The position numbers and the translations under genes are program-made. 45,974 nt of DNA from an uncultured Faecalibacterium sp. (GTDB lineage: Bacteria > Bacillota > Clostridia > Oscillospirales > Ruminococcaceae): positions 1 to 45,974 of the forward strand of contig CAKSTO010000011.1 of the NCBI GenBank assembly GCA_934501115.1, written 5' to 3'. Positions 34,540 through 44,000 of this stretch are shown piece by piece. The notes under the pieces were generated by a model that worked only from the letters and a program-made list of their open reading frames with translations, was not told the DNA's origin and made no database searches. The stretch's first letter is position 1; each line of letters begins with the position of its first letter.

Positions 34540-34983
34540 ATGGCAAGCATGTATAGCGCAAAGGTCATGGAGCATTTTGCAAACCCGCACAACGTGGGTG
34601 AGATCCCCGACGCAAACGGCGTGGGTGAAGTCGGCAACCCCAAGTGCGGCGATATCATGCGCATGTACCTGAAGATCGAGAACAATGTGATCGTGGACGT
34701 CAAGTTCCTCACCTTCGGCTGCGGTGCTGCCATCGCTACCAGCAGCATGGCCACCGACCTCATCAAGGGCAAGACCATCGACGAGGCTCTTAAGCTGACC
34801 AACAAGGCCGTTGTGGAAGCTCTGGAAGGTCTGCCTCCCATCAAGGTGCACTGCTCGGTTCTGGCCGAGCAGGCCGTCAAGGCGGCGCTGTCTGACTACT
34901 ATCGCCGTCAGGGCATCGATCCGGAACCCATCGTGGGTAAGCTCGAAGAGGACTGCGACCACTGCGAGAGCTGCGGCCACTGA
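34540..34983 (+). CDS. iscU: Fe-S cluster scaffold protein (IscU/NifU N-terminal type)
   Basis: 147 residues. The three cluster-ligand cysteines are C36 (NPKCGD), C61 (FGCGAA) and C105 (VHCSVLAE). The family block MYSAKVMEHFANPHNVG is at the N-terminus. After the core comes a short C-terminal tail with ESCGH and DCDHCE, so extra cysteines (CDHCESC) that many IscU lack; this resembles the NifU-like proteins of anaerobic Clostridia. It receives sulfur from IscS and passes clusters to apo-proteins. It overlaps the operon ribosome site AGGGAGAACAG, and a terminator follows. Confidence 0.95.
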   Translation: MASMYSAKVMEHFANPHNVGEIPDANGVGEVGNPKCGDIMRMYLKIENNVIVDVKFLTFGCGAAIATSSMATDLIKGKTIDEALKLTNKAVVEALEGLPPIKVHCSVLAEQAVKAALSDYYRRQGIDPEPIVGKLEEDCDHCESCGH

Positions 34984-35002
34984 TCCCCGTAAAGGATACT
35001 TC

Positions 35003-35036
35003 AGAGGACACCGTTTTGCGCGGTGTCCTCTTTTTT
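35003..35036 (+). terminator. Terminator of iscS-iscU
   Basis: AGAGGACACCG-TTTTGCG-CGGTGTCCTCT then six T. Confidence 0.95.
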
Positions 35037-35125
35037 GCAAAAGACTGCGAGGTTGTATCCTATCCGTTTTGTAATAAATGAACCATAAAATATCATACGT
35101 TTACAAAAGCACCTGTTAAACAGGC

Positions 35126-35325
35126 TTGTTCATGAAAAGTTCATAATATATTCAGAATCAGTTCACCACTTTTCGGTATAAGTAGGGCAGCAAAGGCGCA
35201 GAAAGCGCCAGACCCACGCGGACAACGGCAGAATGCGGCGAGAAAAGACGGAATGCGGGTGCACACTGCCCAAAGCGGCAAACCGCTTTGGCAGGGGCGT
35301 CGGCGCTGCAGAGCCTGCCCGTACA
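35126..35325 (+). ncRNA. Promoter and candidate structured leader of the tat operon
   Basis: The 308-base gap before tatB has no gene. A weak promoter, TTGTTC (35126-35131)-N17-TATTCA (35149-35154), or the TATAAG at 35177-35182, could start the transcript. Downstream are nested stems: GGGCAG (35185-35190) with CTGCCC (35266-35271) enclosing GGCGC/GCGCC. Next is CCAAAGCGG-CAAA-CCGCTTTGG (35270-35291), then GGCAGG (35290-35295) with CCTGCC (35314-35319). The stems partly overlap, so alternative folds exist. I cannot assign a known RNA class. Confidence 0.45.
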
Positions 35326-35344
35326 GGAAAGGAATTGGATCGTT

Positions 35345-35938
35345 ATGAAAATTGGTTTTTGGGAACTTGTCGTCATCGTCATCGTGGCGTTCGTGTTCAT
35401 CGGCCCGGATCAGCTGCCCGTCTACGCAAAGAAGATCGGCAAGATGCTGCGGGAACTGAAAAAGTACACTGGCGCTGCTTCTGAGGAGATCCAGAAGAAC
35501 GTTGTGGAGCCGCTGAATGAGATCCAGGCTCCCCTGAAAGAAGCAGTTGCCCCGCTGACCGACATCAAGAAGGATATCGACAGCAGCGTCAAGGACGTGA
35601 CCAAGAGCTTTACCGGCATCGGCAAGACCAGCAAGGAAGAAGCTGAGAAAAAGGCCGCTGCCGAGGCGGAGGAGGTCGTCGACCTGACCGAAGAGCCGGT
35701 GGAAGAGCTGGCAGAGGACGCAGCCCCTGCCGCTGAGACTGCCCCTGCTGAGAATGCACCTAAGGCAGAGGAGGAAGATGCTGCTCCTGCTGAGGAGACC
35801 GCTGCACCGGCTGAAAAGGCAGAGCCTGCCGCCCAGCCTGAAGAGTCGGCTGAAGCAGCGCCGGCTGCCGAAGCTGCCCCTGCCGCCGAGCCGGTGGAGG
35901 AAGCCCCCCGTCAGAATGATGTTCTGCCGAAGGACTGA
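35345..35938 (+). CDS. TatB/TatA-like twin-arginine translocase subunit with long acidic tail
   Basis: 197 residues. One N-terminal membrane segment (about 5-22, IGFWELVVIVIVAFVFIGPDQLP) with the FGP/IGP hinge of the TatA/B family, then an amphipathic helix (YAKKIGKMLRELKKY). From residue 105 to the end it is a low-complexity Ala-Pro-Glu tail, far longer than usual. Tat moves folded proteins across the membrane. ATG at 35345 follows GGAAAGGA. It precedes tatA and tatC, so it is likely the TatB-like partner, although Gram-positive systems often use one bifunctional TatA. Confidence 0.85.
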   Translation: MKIGFWELVVIVIVAFVFIGPDQLPVYAKKIGKMLRELKKYTGAASEEIQKNVVEPLNEIQAPLKEAVAPLTDIKKDIDSSVKDVTKSFTGIGKTSKEEAEKKAAAEAEEVVDLTEEPVEELAEDAAPAAETAPAENAPKAEEEDAAPAEETAAPAEKAEPAAQPEESAEAAPAAEAAPAAEPVEEAPRQNDVLPKD

Positions 35939-36029
35939 TTACTTACTGGATGCACCCGCGCCCGCGGTTGCCTGATACATGCAATAAGCCCGCCACGCGG
36001 CGCGGCAAAGTAAAAAGGAGATTTTTATT

Positions 36030-36233
36030 ATGCGTATTGGTACTAACGAACTGCTGATCATCCTGGTCGTCGCTCTGCTGATCTTTGGACCCAAGAACCT
36101 GCCGAAGCTGGGCAAGATGTTCGGCAAGACCATCAACGGCTTCAAGAAGGGCATGGAGGACGAGGAAGGCTCCGATGATTCCGAGGAGAAGACCGAGAAG
36201 CAGGTTTCCAAGAAGGACGAAGACGAGGAGTAA
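36030..36233 (+). CDS. tatA: Twin-arginine translocase subunit TatA
   Basis: 67 residues: a membrane helix (about 6-22), the conserved FGPKNLPKLGK hinge and amphipathic helix, then an acidic and Lys-rich tail. It forms the oligomeric pore element of the Tat system. The site AAAAAGGAG precedes the ATG. It sits 91 bases after the TatB-like gene and two bases before tatC. Confidence 0.93.
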   Translation: MRIGTNELLIILVVALLIFGPKNLPKLGKMFGKTINGFKKGMEDEEGSDDSEEKTEKQVSKKDEDEE

Positions 36234-36235
36234 TT

Positions 36236-37039
36236 GTGGCTACGAACGTTAAGCGCAAAAAGAAAAAAGCCGAAGTCATGGCAGAGGACGGCAGCATGAC
36301 GCTGACCGGCCATCTGAAAGAACTGCGGAACAGGCTGATCATCTGCGCGGTGGTGTTCGTGGTGGGTGTTGTGGTCTCGCTGGCATACGCCGACCGTCTG
36401 ATCGATCTGCTCACTGCCATGGGCCGCGACTATTACGAGTTTGTTTCCATTGCCCCGCAGGAAAAGCTGATGCAGTATTTCCGCGTCTCCATTCTGGCAG
36501 GCGTGGTGGTCACTGTGCCGGTGGCGTTCTACCACATCTATGCATTTGCAAAGCCGGGCCTGAAAAGGAGCGAGAGCACCTTCTTCAAGCTGGTCATGCT
36601 GCTGGGCCTTATCCTGTTCTGCGTGGGCGTGCTGTTCGCCTACAAGCTCATGATGCCCTTCATGCTGCGTTTCCTCAGCACCGGCATCGAGGGTGCAGAG
36701 TACATCCAGACCACCACCAGTATCGAGAGCTATGTCAACCTCTGTTTGACCATGTTCATCATTTTTGGCTGCGTGTTTGAGATGCCTCTGATCACCATCA
36801 TCCTGTCCAAGATGGGCATCATCAACCCGCAGCTGCTCAAGCAGGTGCGCGGCGTTGCCATTGTGATCATCTTCTTCATCGCGGCCGTTGTCACACCGCC
36901 GGATATTGTGTCTCAGTGCATGGTGGCCGGCCCCATGGTTCTGCTGTACTTCATCAGCATCTTCCTGAGCGGCATCTTCTATAAGCCGAAGGCTGACGAT
37001 GACGACGAAGAAGATGACGAGGATGAGGGCGAAGAGTAA
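36236..37039 (+). CDS. tatC: Twin-arginine translocase subunit TatC
   Basis: 267 residues. TatC is the receptor for twin-arginine signal peptides. Seen: the HLKELRNRLI N-terminal motif, six hydrophobic segments, FAKPGL (TatC signature FxxPGL), FGCVFEMPLI, and VVTPPDIVSQ. The GTG start at 36236 is two bases after the tatA stop; its GAGGAG site lies inside tatA, so translation is coupled. The C-terminal 20 residues are almost entirely Asp and Glu, an unusual tail that matches the acidic tails of the other two subunits. Confidence 0.96.
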   Translation: MATNVKRKKKKAEVMAEDGSMTLTGHLKELRNRLIICAVVFVVGVVVSLAYADRLIDLLTAMGRDYYEFVSIAPQEKLMQYFRVSILAGVVVTVPVAFYHIYAFAKPGLKRSESTFFKLVMLLGLILFCVGVLFAYKLMMPFMLRFLSTGIEGAEYIQTTTSIESYVNLCLTMFIIFGCVFEMPLITIILSKMGIINPQLLKQVRGVAIVIIFFIAAVVTPPDIVSQCMVAGPMVLLYFISIFLSGIFYKPKADDDDEEDDEDEGEE

Positions 37040-37080
37040 GCTCTGACTTCTGGTTTTCTGTTTTATCATTGCAAAAGCAA

Positions 37081-37116
37081 AGGCTGCTGCGCCGTCAGGG
37101 TGCAGCGGCCTTTTTA
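37081..37116 (+). terminator. Terminator of the tat operon
   Basis: GGCTGCTGC and GTGCAGCGGCC pair with one bulge, followed by five T. Confidence 0.8.
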
Positions 37117-37200
37117 TATGTGGAAAATACTTCCGGCGCAGAGTGTAATCGCGTGGGGCGGGTTCTATGGCTTTTGCAAAAGGCATTGCCGCCGAATATG

Positions 37201-37778
37201 TACTCTTTTGCACGCACAAAAGAGTACCAGAAAGGACGGCGGTGCCCGTAGGGCATGAAAGCCCCGGTGGGGCTTTCAAGGCGCAGACTGGTTTGCGCAG
37301 CAAATGCTGTGTGTTCAGCACAGCAAGGTCTCCGCTACTTTCGAGGCGCGGGAGGCGGCGGGTTGCGGCTCCCTGCGTCTGCTTCGTGCCGTGAACGGCA
37401 CTCGCATCCTGCAGGCCGCTGCCCCAACAGCTTCTCCCTGCTTCGGCCGCTGGCCGCGGTCGTCGCCGTTGCAAACAAGGGCTGCTCGCCCTTGATAATC
37501 CCAAAGCAGAAAGGCTCCATACAAAAAATCCAAGTCGCTGCGCTAGAGGATTTTTTGTGTTCCGCCGATTTTGAAGCCCCTCAGCCGCTGCGGCGGCAGC
37601 TCCCCACAGGGGAGCGGGTTTACGTGTTTAACGCTGGCATTATCTGCCGCTTGCCGCTGCGACCCTCCCTGTGAAAAAGCAAATCAGGAAAATCCGCAGA
37701 TTTTCCTGATTTGCAAATATAAAATAATACTTCCGCTATTTATGCCCAGAGCGAAGCGGAGGGCATTCTAAATCGTTG
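37201..37778 (+). repeat. Composite R-S-Q-P hairpin element, copy 3
   Basis: Fills the 800-base gap before the GH2 gene. R: TACTCTTTTG (37201-37210) with CAAAAGAGTA (37217-37226), TGCCC-GTA-GGGCA, GAAAGCCCC/GGGGCTTTC, GCTGTGT-GTTCA-GCACAGC. S insert 37360-37472. Then CAAGGGC-TGCTC-GCCCTTG and ACAAAAAATCC (37521-37531) with GGATTTTTTGT (37548-37558). Q at 37572-37618. P (P6): perfect 16-bp stem 37679-37694 with 37699-37714 around CGCA, TCCGCT (37732-37737) with AGCGGA (37755-37760) crossing ATGCCC (37742-37747) with GGGCAT (37761-37766). Short open frames here are not genes. Confidence 0.85.
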
Positions 37779-37846
37779 CTGCTCAGTCTATACAAGCCAT
37801 CTGCCTTGTGCTAGAATGAAACCAACAAATCAAAGGCGGTGAAACC

Positions 37847-39631
37847 ATGCACCCTCTGCCCGAATATCCCCGCCCGGCCATGCGGCGGGACAGCTATGAA
37901 AATCTCAACGGCCTGTGGAAATACGCCATTACCCAGACAGCAGAATATCCCGCCGCGTGGGACGGCAGCATTCTGGTGCCCTACTCGCCGGAAGCGAAGG
38001 CTTCCGGGGTGGGGCGTACCCTGCAGCCCGGCCAGTGGCTGCACTATCACCGCTTTTTCGCCCCGCCTGCCGGGCAGGGCGGCCGGGTGCTGCTGCACTT
38101 CGGTGCGGTGGACGATGCCTGTGCCGTGCAGGTCAACGGCCATCTGGCGGGCGGCCACCGGGGCGGCTATTGGCCGTTCACGCTGGATATTACCGCGCAG
38201 CTCAGCGAAACCGACCGCAACAGCCTGTGGGTGGCGGTACAGGATCCGACAGACACTGGAGCGCAGGCACGGGGCAAGCAGACCCTGAAGCCCGGCGGCA
38301 TGTTCTACCCGGCGCAGAGCGGCATCTGGCAGACGGTCTGGCTGGAGCGCGTGCCGGAAAACTATATCCAGTCGCTCACGGTCACGCCGGACTACGATGC
38401 CCGCACCGTGACCGTGAAAGCCCATACGTCCATACCCGGCGGTGCGGTGAACCTGTGGGCCGTGGTGCGGGCCGGGGGCGTGACCATTGCCGAGGACTGG
38501 GGCAGCGATGAAGCCGACCGGGACGGTGAAGTGACGCTGAACATCCCGGAGGAACATTTCTTTCCGTGGAGCCCGGATACCCCGTTTTTGTATGACCTGA
38601 CCGTGGGCACTACGCAGGGAGAGGAAGAGCAGTTCGACACGGTGCACAGCTACTTTGCCCTGCGCAAGTGGAGCTGTGAGCCGGACGCGCAGGGGGTGCT
38701 GCGGTTCTGCCTGAACGGAAAGCCCATCCTGCTCAACGGTCTGCTGGATCAGGGTTACTGGCCGGACGGCCTGTACACGCCGTCTTCGGACGCGGCGGTG
38801 GAGCGGGAGCTGGGCGAGGTGAAGGCACTGGGCTTCAATCTCCTGCGCAAGCATGCCAAGATCGAGCCGCAGCGGTGGTATTATCACTGCGACCGGCTGG
38901 GGCTCGTGGTCTGGCAGGATATGGTCAACGGCGGCAGCAGATACAGGCTGTGGTTCGTTACCTATCTGACCAATGCCCTCCAGCCGCTGATGCGCTGTCT
39001 GCCTGACGCAGAGCCTCTGTGGGGGCTGCTGAGCCGCGGAAAGGAGTCTGACCGGGAAACATACCGCCGTGAGCTGGAAGCCACGGTGCAGGCTCTTTCC
39101 GGCCATCCCTGCGTGGGCTGCTGGGTGCCCTTCAATGAGGGGTGGGGGCAGTTTGATGCAGCCGGGGCAGTGGAGGCGATCCGCGCGCTGGACGGTACAC
39201 GCCTTGTGGACGAGGCCAGCGGCTGGTACGATCAGGGCGGGGGAGATGTGTACTCGATCCATAATTATTTCTATCCGCTGCGGGCGAAGCCCCAAAGCCG
39301 TACGGTGGCGCTCAGCGAATACGGCGGCATTGCATGGCCCATGCCGGGACACGAAGCTCCGGGCAGGGTCTACGGCTACGGCACAGCAAAGAGCCGCGCA
39401 GAGCTGACGGCCCGCTACAAAAAGCTACAGTTGGGCACCGTGCTGCCCCAGCTGAAAAAAGGGCTTTCGGCGCTGGTATACACCCAGCTCACCGATGTGG
39501 AGGATGAGGTGAATGGACTGTTCACCTATGACCGCACAGAGATCAAGCCGGACGCCAACGCCGTCCGCTCGGTAAATGCGGCGCTGGCTGCAGAGTTTGC
39601 GAAAGTAGTGAACCCTCTCAGTCACGGCTGA
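37847..39631 (+). CDS. Glycoside hydrolase family 2 enzyme, cytosolic
   Basis: 594 residues with no signal peptide. GH2 layout: an N-terminal jelly-roll sugar-binding domain (RRDSYENLNGLWKYAI, FGAVDDACAVQVNG, GGYWPFTLDIT), an immunoglobulin-like domain, then a TIM barrel. The catalytic acid/base is Glu431 in PFNEGWGQF and the nucleophile Glu491 in LSEYGG. Such enzymes are beta-galactosidases, beta-glucuronidases or beta-mannosidases; the exact substrate is not evident. ATG at 37847 follows GGCGGTG, a modest site. The last six residues and the stop lie inside a Q repeat (39609 on). It stands alone, with no sugar transporter beside it. Confidence 0.9.
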   Translation: MHPLPEYPRPAMRRDSYENLNGLWKYAITQTAEYPAAWDGSILVPYSPEAKASGVGRTLQPGQWLHYHRFFAPPAGQGGRVLLHFGAVDDACAVQVNGHLAGGHRGGYWPFTLDITAQLSETDRNSLWVAVQDPTDTGAQARGKQTLKPGGMFYPAQSGIWQTVWLERVPENYIQSLTVTPDYDARTVTVKAHTSIPGGAVNLWAVVRAGGVTIAEDWGSDEADRDGEVTLNIPEEHFFPWSPDTPFLYDLTVGTTQGEEEQFDTVHSYFALRKWSCEPDAQGVLRFCLNGKPILLNGLLDQGYWPDGLYTPSSDAAVERELGEVKALGFNLLRKHAKIEPQRWYYHCDRLGLVVWQDMVNGGSRYRLWFVTYLTNALQPLMRCLPDAEPLWGLLSRGKESDRETYRRELEATVQALSGHPCVGCWVPFNEGWGQFDAAGAVEAIRALDGTRLVDEASGWYDQGGGDVYSIHNYFYPLRAKPQSRTVALSEYGGIAWPMPGHEAPGRVYGYGTAKSRAELTARYKKLQLGTVLPQLKKGLSALVYTQLTDVEDEVNGLFTYDRTEIKPDANAVRSVNAALAAEFAKVVNPLSHG

Positions 39632-39742
39632 CGCCGTGCCAGCTCCCCCGAAGGGGGAGCTTTTTGTGCTTGCCGGAAAATAAAAAGAGCTCCCCCTTTC
39701 GGGGGAGCTGGCAAACCCGTAAGGGTTTGCCTGAGAGGGTCG
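39609..39742. repeat. Inverted Q-family pair (Q9/Q10) between convergent genes
   Basis: Q9 (plus): CCCTCTCAG, ACGGC-TGAC-GCCGT, AGCTCCCCC-GAAG-GGGGGAGCT then five T. Q10 faces it: AGCTCCCCC/GGGGGAGCT, AAACCC-GTAA-GGGTTT, CTGAGAGGGT. The AGCTCCCCC hairpin with T's looks usable as terminator in the plus direction, and Q10 in reverse has a T-rich flank. Q9 overlaps the end of the GH2 gene. Confidence 0.85.
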
Positions 39743-39748
39743 TTATTC

Positions 39749-40870
39749 TCAGCTGTTGGCGCTGGTGTCGTTCACGATCTTGGAAGCGGGCAGCTTGTTC
39801 ATGGCAGAGCTGTTCAGGGTGTGATCCAGCTGTGCACCGCAGGCGGCAAGTGCATCGTCCAGTTCCTCACCCTTCATGTCGCTCAGGATCTGATCCCGCA
39901 GATCGTCCAGAGAGGAAACGCTCAGCGGGTCTACACGAACCATCAGGATCATGCTGTAGCTGTTGGTCTGCACTGCAGCGGCCTCGCCGTAGGCAAGGCT
40001 GCGCAGGGTGTCGGCGGCACCGTCCTGCGTGAAGGCGGTGTCCACGTCGCTGCCGGTCAGCAGCTCGTGCTGTACGTCGGCGTCGCTGCTCTCAAAGGAT
40101 GCACCCAGCACAGCATAGATGTCCGGCAGTGCGTTCAGCGCGGCGCTGTGCAGGGCGCTGAACTGATCCGAAACGATCTCGGGCTCGGCGGCGTTCACGC
40201 TGTCAGCAGCGGACTGTGCCAGATGCAGCATCTCGGCCTTCTGGTCGTCATCGGCAAAGGCATAAGAGGTCGGATTATACAGCGGGATAGTGATGTAGCC
40301 GATCTCGTACATGCTGTCATCCAGATGGCTGGTCAGTTCATCGTCCGCTACAGGGGTCTCGCCGTTCTGGCCGTAGATCATGCCCAGCAGGGCAGTGTGC
40401 TCCATCTGCAGACGCTCGTAGACCTTGAGGGTCTCCAGCCCGATGCCGTTGGCGGTGTAGGCGTCGCCGTACTGATCCATCATCTGCTGGGCGTAGCTGT
40501 CGGCGGAAGCGAGCTGCTCTTCGGTCAATTCGCCGCCCAGTTCCTTAAAGCGGGCGTCCACGGCAGCCAGCGTCTCCAGCGTTTTCAGTGTCTGCTGCGC
40601 AACGTAATCGCTGACCACGGCAGTGTCGCCGCTGTCGGCGTCGGTGGTGATGGAAGCCTTCAGAAATGCCTTTACGTCGGCAGCATCCTGATCGGTGCCG
40701 GCCAGCTGAGCTGCCTGCTGATAGGCACCGTACTGCGCCAGCAGATAGATGCCGGAGGTAACCTCGAAATCACCGATCTTACCCACGGCGTCCGGGGTGG
40801 AGAGGGTGCAGCCTGCAAGGCTGAAAATAAGTGCCAGTGCGCAGATCAGTGCAAGAAGTTTCTTTTTCAT
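39749..40870 (-). CDS. Foldase-like lipoprotein (PrsA/SurA-like, degenerate parvulin)
   Basis: 373 residues. Lipoprotein signal: MKKK, a hydrophobic core and lipobox SLAGC (Cys near 21). The helical first half (about 30-180) resembles the SurA/PrsA N-terminal chaperone domain. The second half has features of a parvulin domain (YEIGYITI, then NSYSMILMVRVDPLS as the end of the fold), but the usual catalytic residues are hard to see. It lies downstream of mfd, a place where prsA-like genes often occur in Clostridia. Likely an extracytoplasmic folding factor for secreted proteins; the isomerase activity is uncertain. Start ATG at 40870. Confidence 0.75.
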   Translation of the reverse strand: MKKKLLALICALALIFSLAGCTLSTPDAVGKIGDFEVTSGIYLLAQYGAYQQAAQLAGTDQDAADVKAFLKASITTDADSGDTAVVSDYVAQQTLKTLETLAAVDARFKELGGELTEEQLASADSYAQQMMDQYGDAYTANGIGLETLKVYERLQMEHTALLGMIYGQNGETPVADDELTSHLDDSMYEIGYITIPLYNPTSYAFADDDQKAEMLHLAQSAADSVNAAEPEIVSDQFSALHSAALNALPDIYAVLGASFESSDADVQHELLTGSDVDTAFTQDGAADTLRSLAYGEAAAVQTNSYSMILMVRVDPLSVSSLDDLRDQILSDMKGEELDDALAACGAQLDHTLNSSAMNKLPASKIVNDTSANS

Positions 40871-40901
40871 GGTTGTTGCTCCTGTTTTTAGAATTGAAAG
40901 A

Positions 40902-41056
40902 GACCCTCTCAGTCATCGCTGCGCGATGCCAGCTCCCCCGAAGGGGGAGCTTTTTCACTGTGGAGGGGAAAGCGGGTGCGGTTCTCAAAAATTGCTTTTC
41001 AAATTCCTTTGAAGCTCCCCCTTCGGGGGAGCTGGCGCGTCAGCGCCTGAGAGGGT
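40902..41056. repeat. Inverted Q-family pair (Q11/Q12)
   Basis: Q11: CCCTCTCAG, CATCGC-TGC-GCGATG, AGCTCCCCC-GAAG-GGGGGAGCT (40902-40950). Q12: AGCTCCCCC/GGGGGAGCT, GGCGC-GTCA-GCGCC, CTGAGAGGGT (41012-41056), ending 4 bases before the mfd stop. The middle stems differ from every other copy except Q8 but stay paired. Confidence 0.83.
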
Positions 41057-41059
41057 TCG

Positions 41060-44000
41060 TTATTTAGACGCTTTTGCTTTTTCGCCGCCGTTCAGGATCT
41101 CTGCCATCGCCTTGAGGATGCTTTGCAGCAGCTCCAGCGGCTTTTCGTCGGGCTGGAGAGTGACAGAGAGATACGGCCTGTTGCCTGCGCCTGCAATGAC
41201 ACGGCCGTTGAAGGCCTGCAGCAGGCCGCGGATCATGGGCACATCCAGACGTTCCAGCTGCAGCACGAGGGTCTCCTTTTTCTGGGTCACCTCGTACACG
41301 CCCACAGCGGAAGCCTGCACGCGCACCAGCGAGACGTTGACCAAATCGCTCACCGAGGGCGGCGGGTCGCCGTAGCGGTCAATGAGCTCGTCCAGCACGT
41401 CGGCGGCATCCTCCGGGGTCTGGATGGCGGCAATGCGCTTGTAGGCTTCGATGCGCCCCGGGCCGTCCGGGATATACGTTTCCGGGATAAAGGCGTCCAC
41501 ACGCAGATCCACAAGGCAGTCGCTCTTGTCCCGCCTGACCGGCTCGCCCTTGGCCCGGGCGATGGCCTGCGTCAGCATCTTGACATAGAGGTCGTAGCCC
41601 ACGGCTTCCATGTGGCCGTGCTGGCTGTGCCCCAGAAGGCTGCCGGCACCGCGGATCTGCAGGTCACGCATGGCAATGCGGAAGCCGGAGCCGAAGGCTG
41701 TGAACTCCCGGATGGCAGATAGCCGCTTCTGGGCGATGTCGGAGAGGGTCTTGTCCCGCCGGAAGGTGAAGTAGGCATAGGCTTTGCGGCCGGAGCGCCC
41801 CACCCGGCCCCTTATCTGGTACAGCTGCGCCAGACCCATCCGGTCGGCGTCCTCAATGATAAGGGTGTTGCAGTTGCGCACATCGATACCGGTCTCGATG
41901 AGGGTCGTGCAGACCAGAATGTCGATCTCGCCGTTCAGCAGGTGCTGCCACACGGGGTTCAGCTCCTCCTCGGTCATCTTGCCGTGAGCGATGCCGATGC
42001 GCGCACCGGGCACAAGCCTGCTCACATGGGCAGCGCAGGCTTCGATGTTGTCCACCCGGTTGTGCAGGTAATAGACCTGACCGCCCCGGGCAAGCTCCTT
42101 CTTCATGGCTTCAGCCAGAATGACATCGTTGTACTCCAGCACAAAGGTCTCCACAGGCTGCCGCTCGATGGGCGGCTGCTCGATGGTGGAGAGATCCCGG
42201 ATGCCGCTCATGGCCATGTTCAGAGTACGGGGGATGGGGGTGGCTGAAAGGGTGAGCATGTCCACCCCGATGAAGTTTTCCTTCAGCTTTTCCTTGTGTT
42301 TGACACCGAAGCGCTGCTCCTCGTCGATGATGACAAGGCCGAGATCCTTGAACTTTACATCTTTGGACAGCAGGCGGTGGGTGCCCACCACGATATCCAC
42401 CACGCCGGACTGCAGCCCCTTCAGGGTCTCCTTTTGCTGCTTTGCGGTGCGGAAGCGGGACATCATCTCCACCCGCACGGGGAAAGCCTCCATGCGGGAA
42501 AGAATGGTGTTGTAGTGCTGCCATGCCAGCAGGGTGGTAGGGGCAAGGATAGCGCACTGCCTGCCGCCCATCACGCATTTGAAGGCGGCACGCAGGGCGA
42601 CTTCGGTCTTGCCGACGCCCACATCGCCGCAGAGCAGGCGATCCATGGGGTAGCCTTTTTCCATGTCCTGCTTGATTTCGGCAGTGGCGTTGAGCTGGTC
42701 GTCGGTCTCGTCGTAGTCAAAGCGGGTCTCAAAGTCCCGCTGCCAGTCGCTGTCAGGCGGGAAGGCGTAGCCCTTGGCCTGACGGCGGCGTGCGTAGAGC
42801 TCGATGAGCTCCTGCGCCATCTCTTCGGTGGCTTTTTTGACTCTGGCGCGGGTGCGCTGCCACTCGGCACCGCCCAGCTTTGCCAGCTTGACCTTTTCCT
42901 CGTCGCCGGGGGCGGTGTAGCGGCTCAGAAGATCCAGCTGGGTCACCGGGACGTACAGTACATCCGAGCCGGAATACTGGATCTTGAGGTAATCCTTGGT
43001 CGTGCCCTGCACCTCCAGCCGCTGGATGCCTGCGTACATGCCGATGCCCTGATTCTGGTGCACCACATAATCGCCGGGCTTGATGTCCGAGAGGCTGGAC
43101 AAGGCATTTTTGTTCTTTTTACGCTTTTTGACCTCGGCAGAGGACGCTTCCTCCAGCCCATGACGACGGCTGGACAGCACCGCTGCATGGGCAAACGGAA
43201 AGGTGCACCCGGCGGTCAGATGACCGGGCAGAACCTGAATGATGCCTTTGGCCGGGCACACGTCCCGGCTCATGCTCACGGAATAGCCTTTGTCCGCAAG
43301 GTCACGGGTCAGGGCGGCGGCTCCCTTGGGCGTTCCGGAGAACAGGGTGATGGCATAGCCCTGCGAGATCAGGGGGTCAAGATCTTCCCGCAGGGAAGCA
43401 AGGTCGCCGTTCCAGTTGGGGGCGGCGTAGGCCTCGGCGTTGATGAGGTCTTTCAGCTTGAATTCGTTCATGCCGCGCAGGAAGTTCTCGCACAGCAGGG
43501 TGCTCTGCTTCTGGGCGGCAGCGGCAAGGTCGTCCATGGTCTGGTACAGCACATCCAGCCCGGGGCAGAGCACGCCCTCCTCCAGCAGGCCGGTCAGCTC
43601 TTCGCTGCGGCGGAACTCGGTGGCCTTCTGGGCATCCCGGATGCCGCCCACCTCGTCCAGAATGAACAACGGCGCGTCCAGATGATCCAGCAGGGTGGCC
43701 GGCTCCGGGTAGCGCAGGCCGTAGTATTTATCCATGGCTTCCGGCATCAGGCCGGAGTCCAGCTGGGCAAGGTCGGCTTCTGCGGCCTTTTCCAGTGCGG
43801 TGCGGTGCCTGCCGCGTGCTTTTTTGATGGCGGCACGCAGAGCCTCGGCAGTCTCAGCCGTATCGCCGAACAGCACCTCGCGGGCAGGGGAAAGGTAGAT
43901 CTTTTCCAGTGCGTTGTCCCGCCGCTGGGTGAGCAGGTCGAAGGAGGAGATGGAATCGATCTCGTCGTCCCAGTATTCCACACGGGCGGGCTGGCGCATA

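Noticed and set aside
37255..37674. Open frame of 139 codons in the gap before the GH2 gene
   Set aside because: It lies entirely in R, S and Q repeat hairpins, with no ribosome site and no resemblance to a protein.
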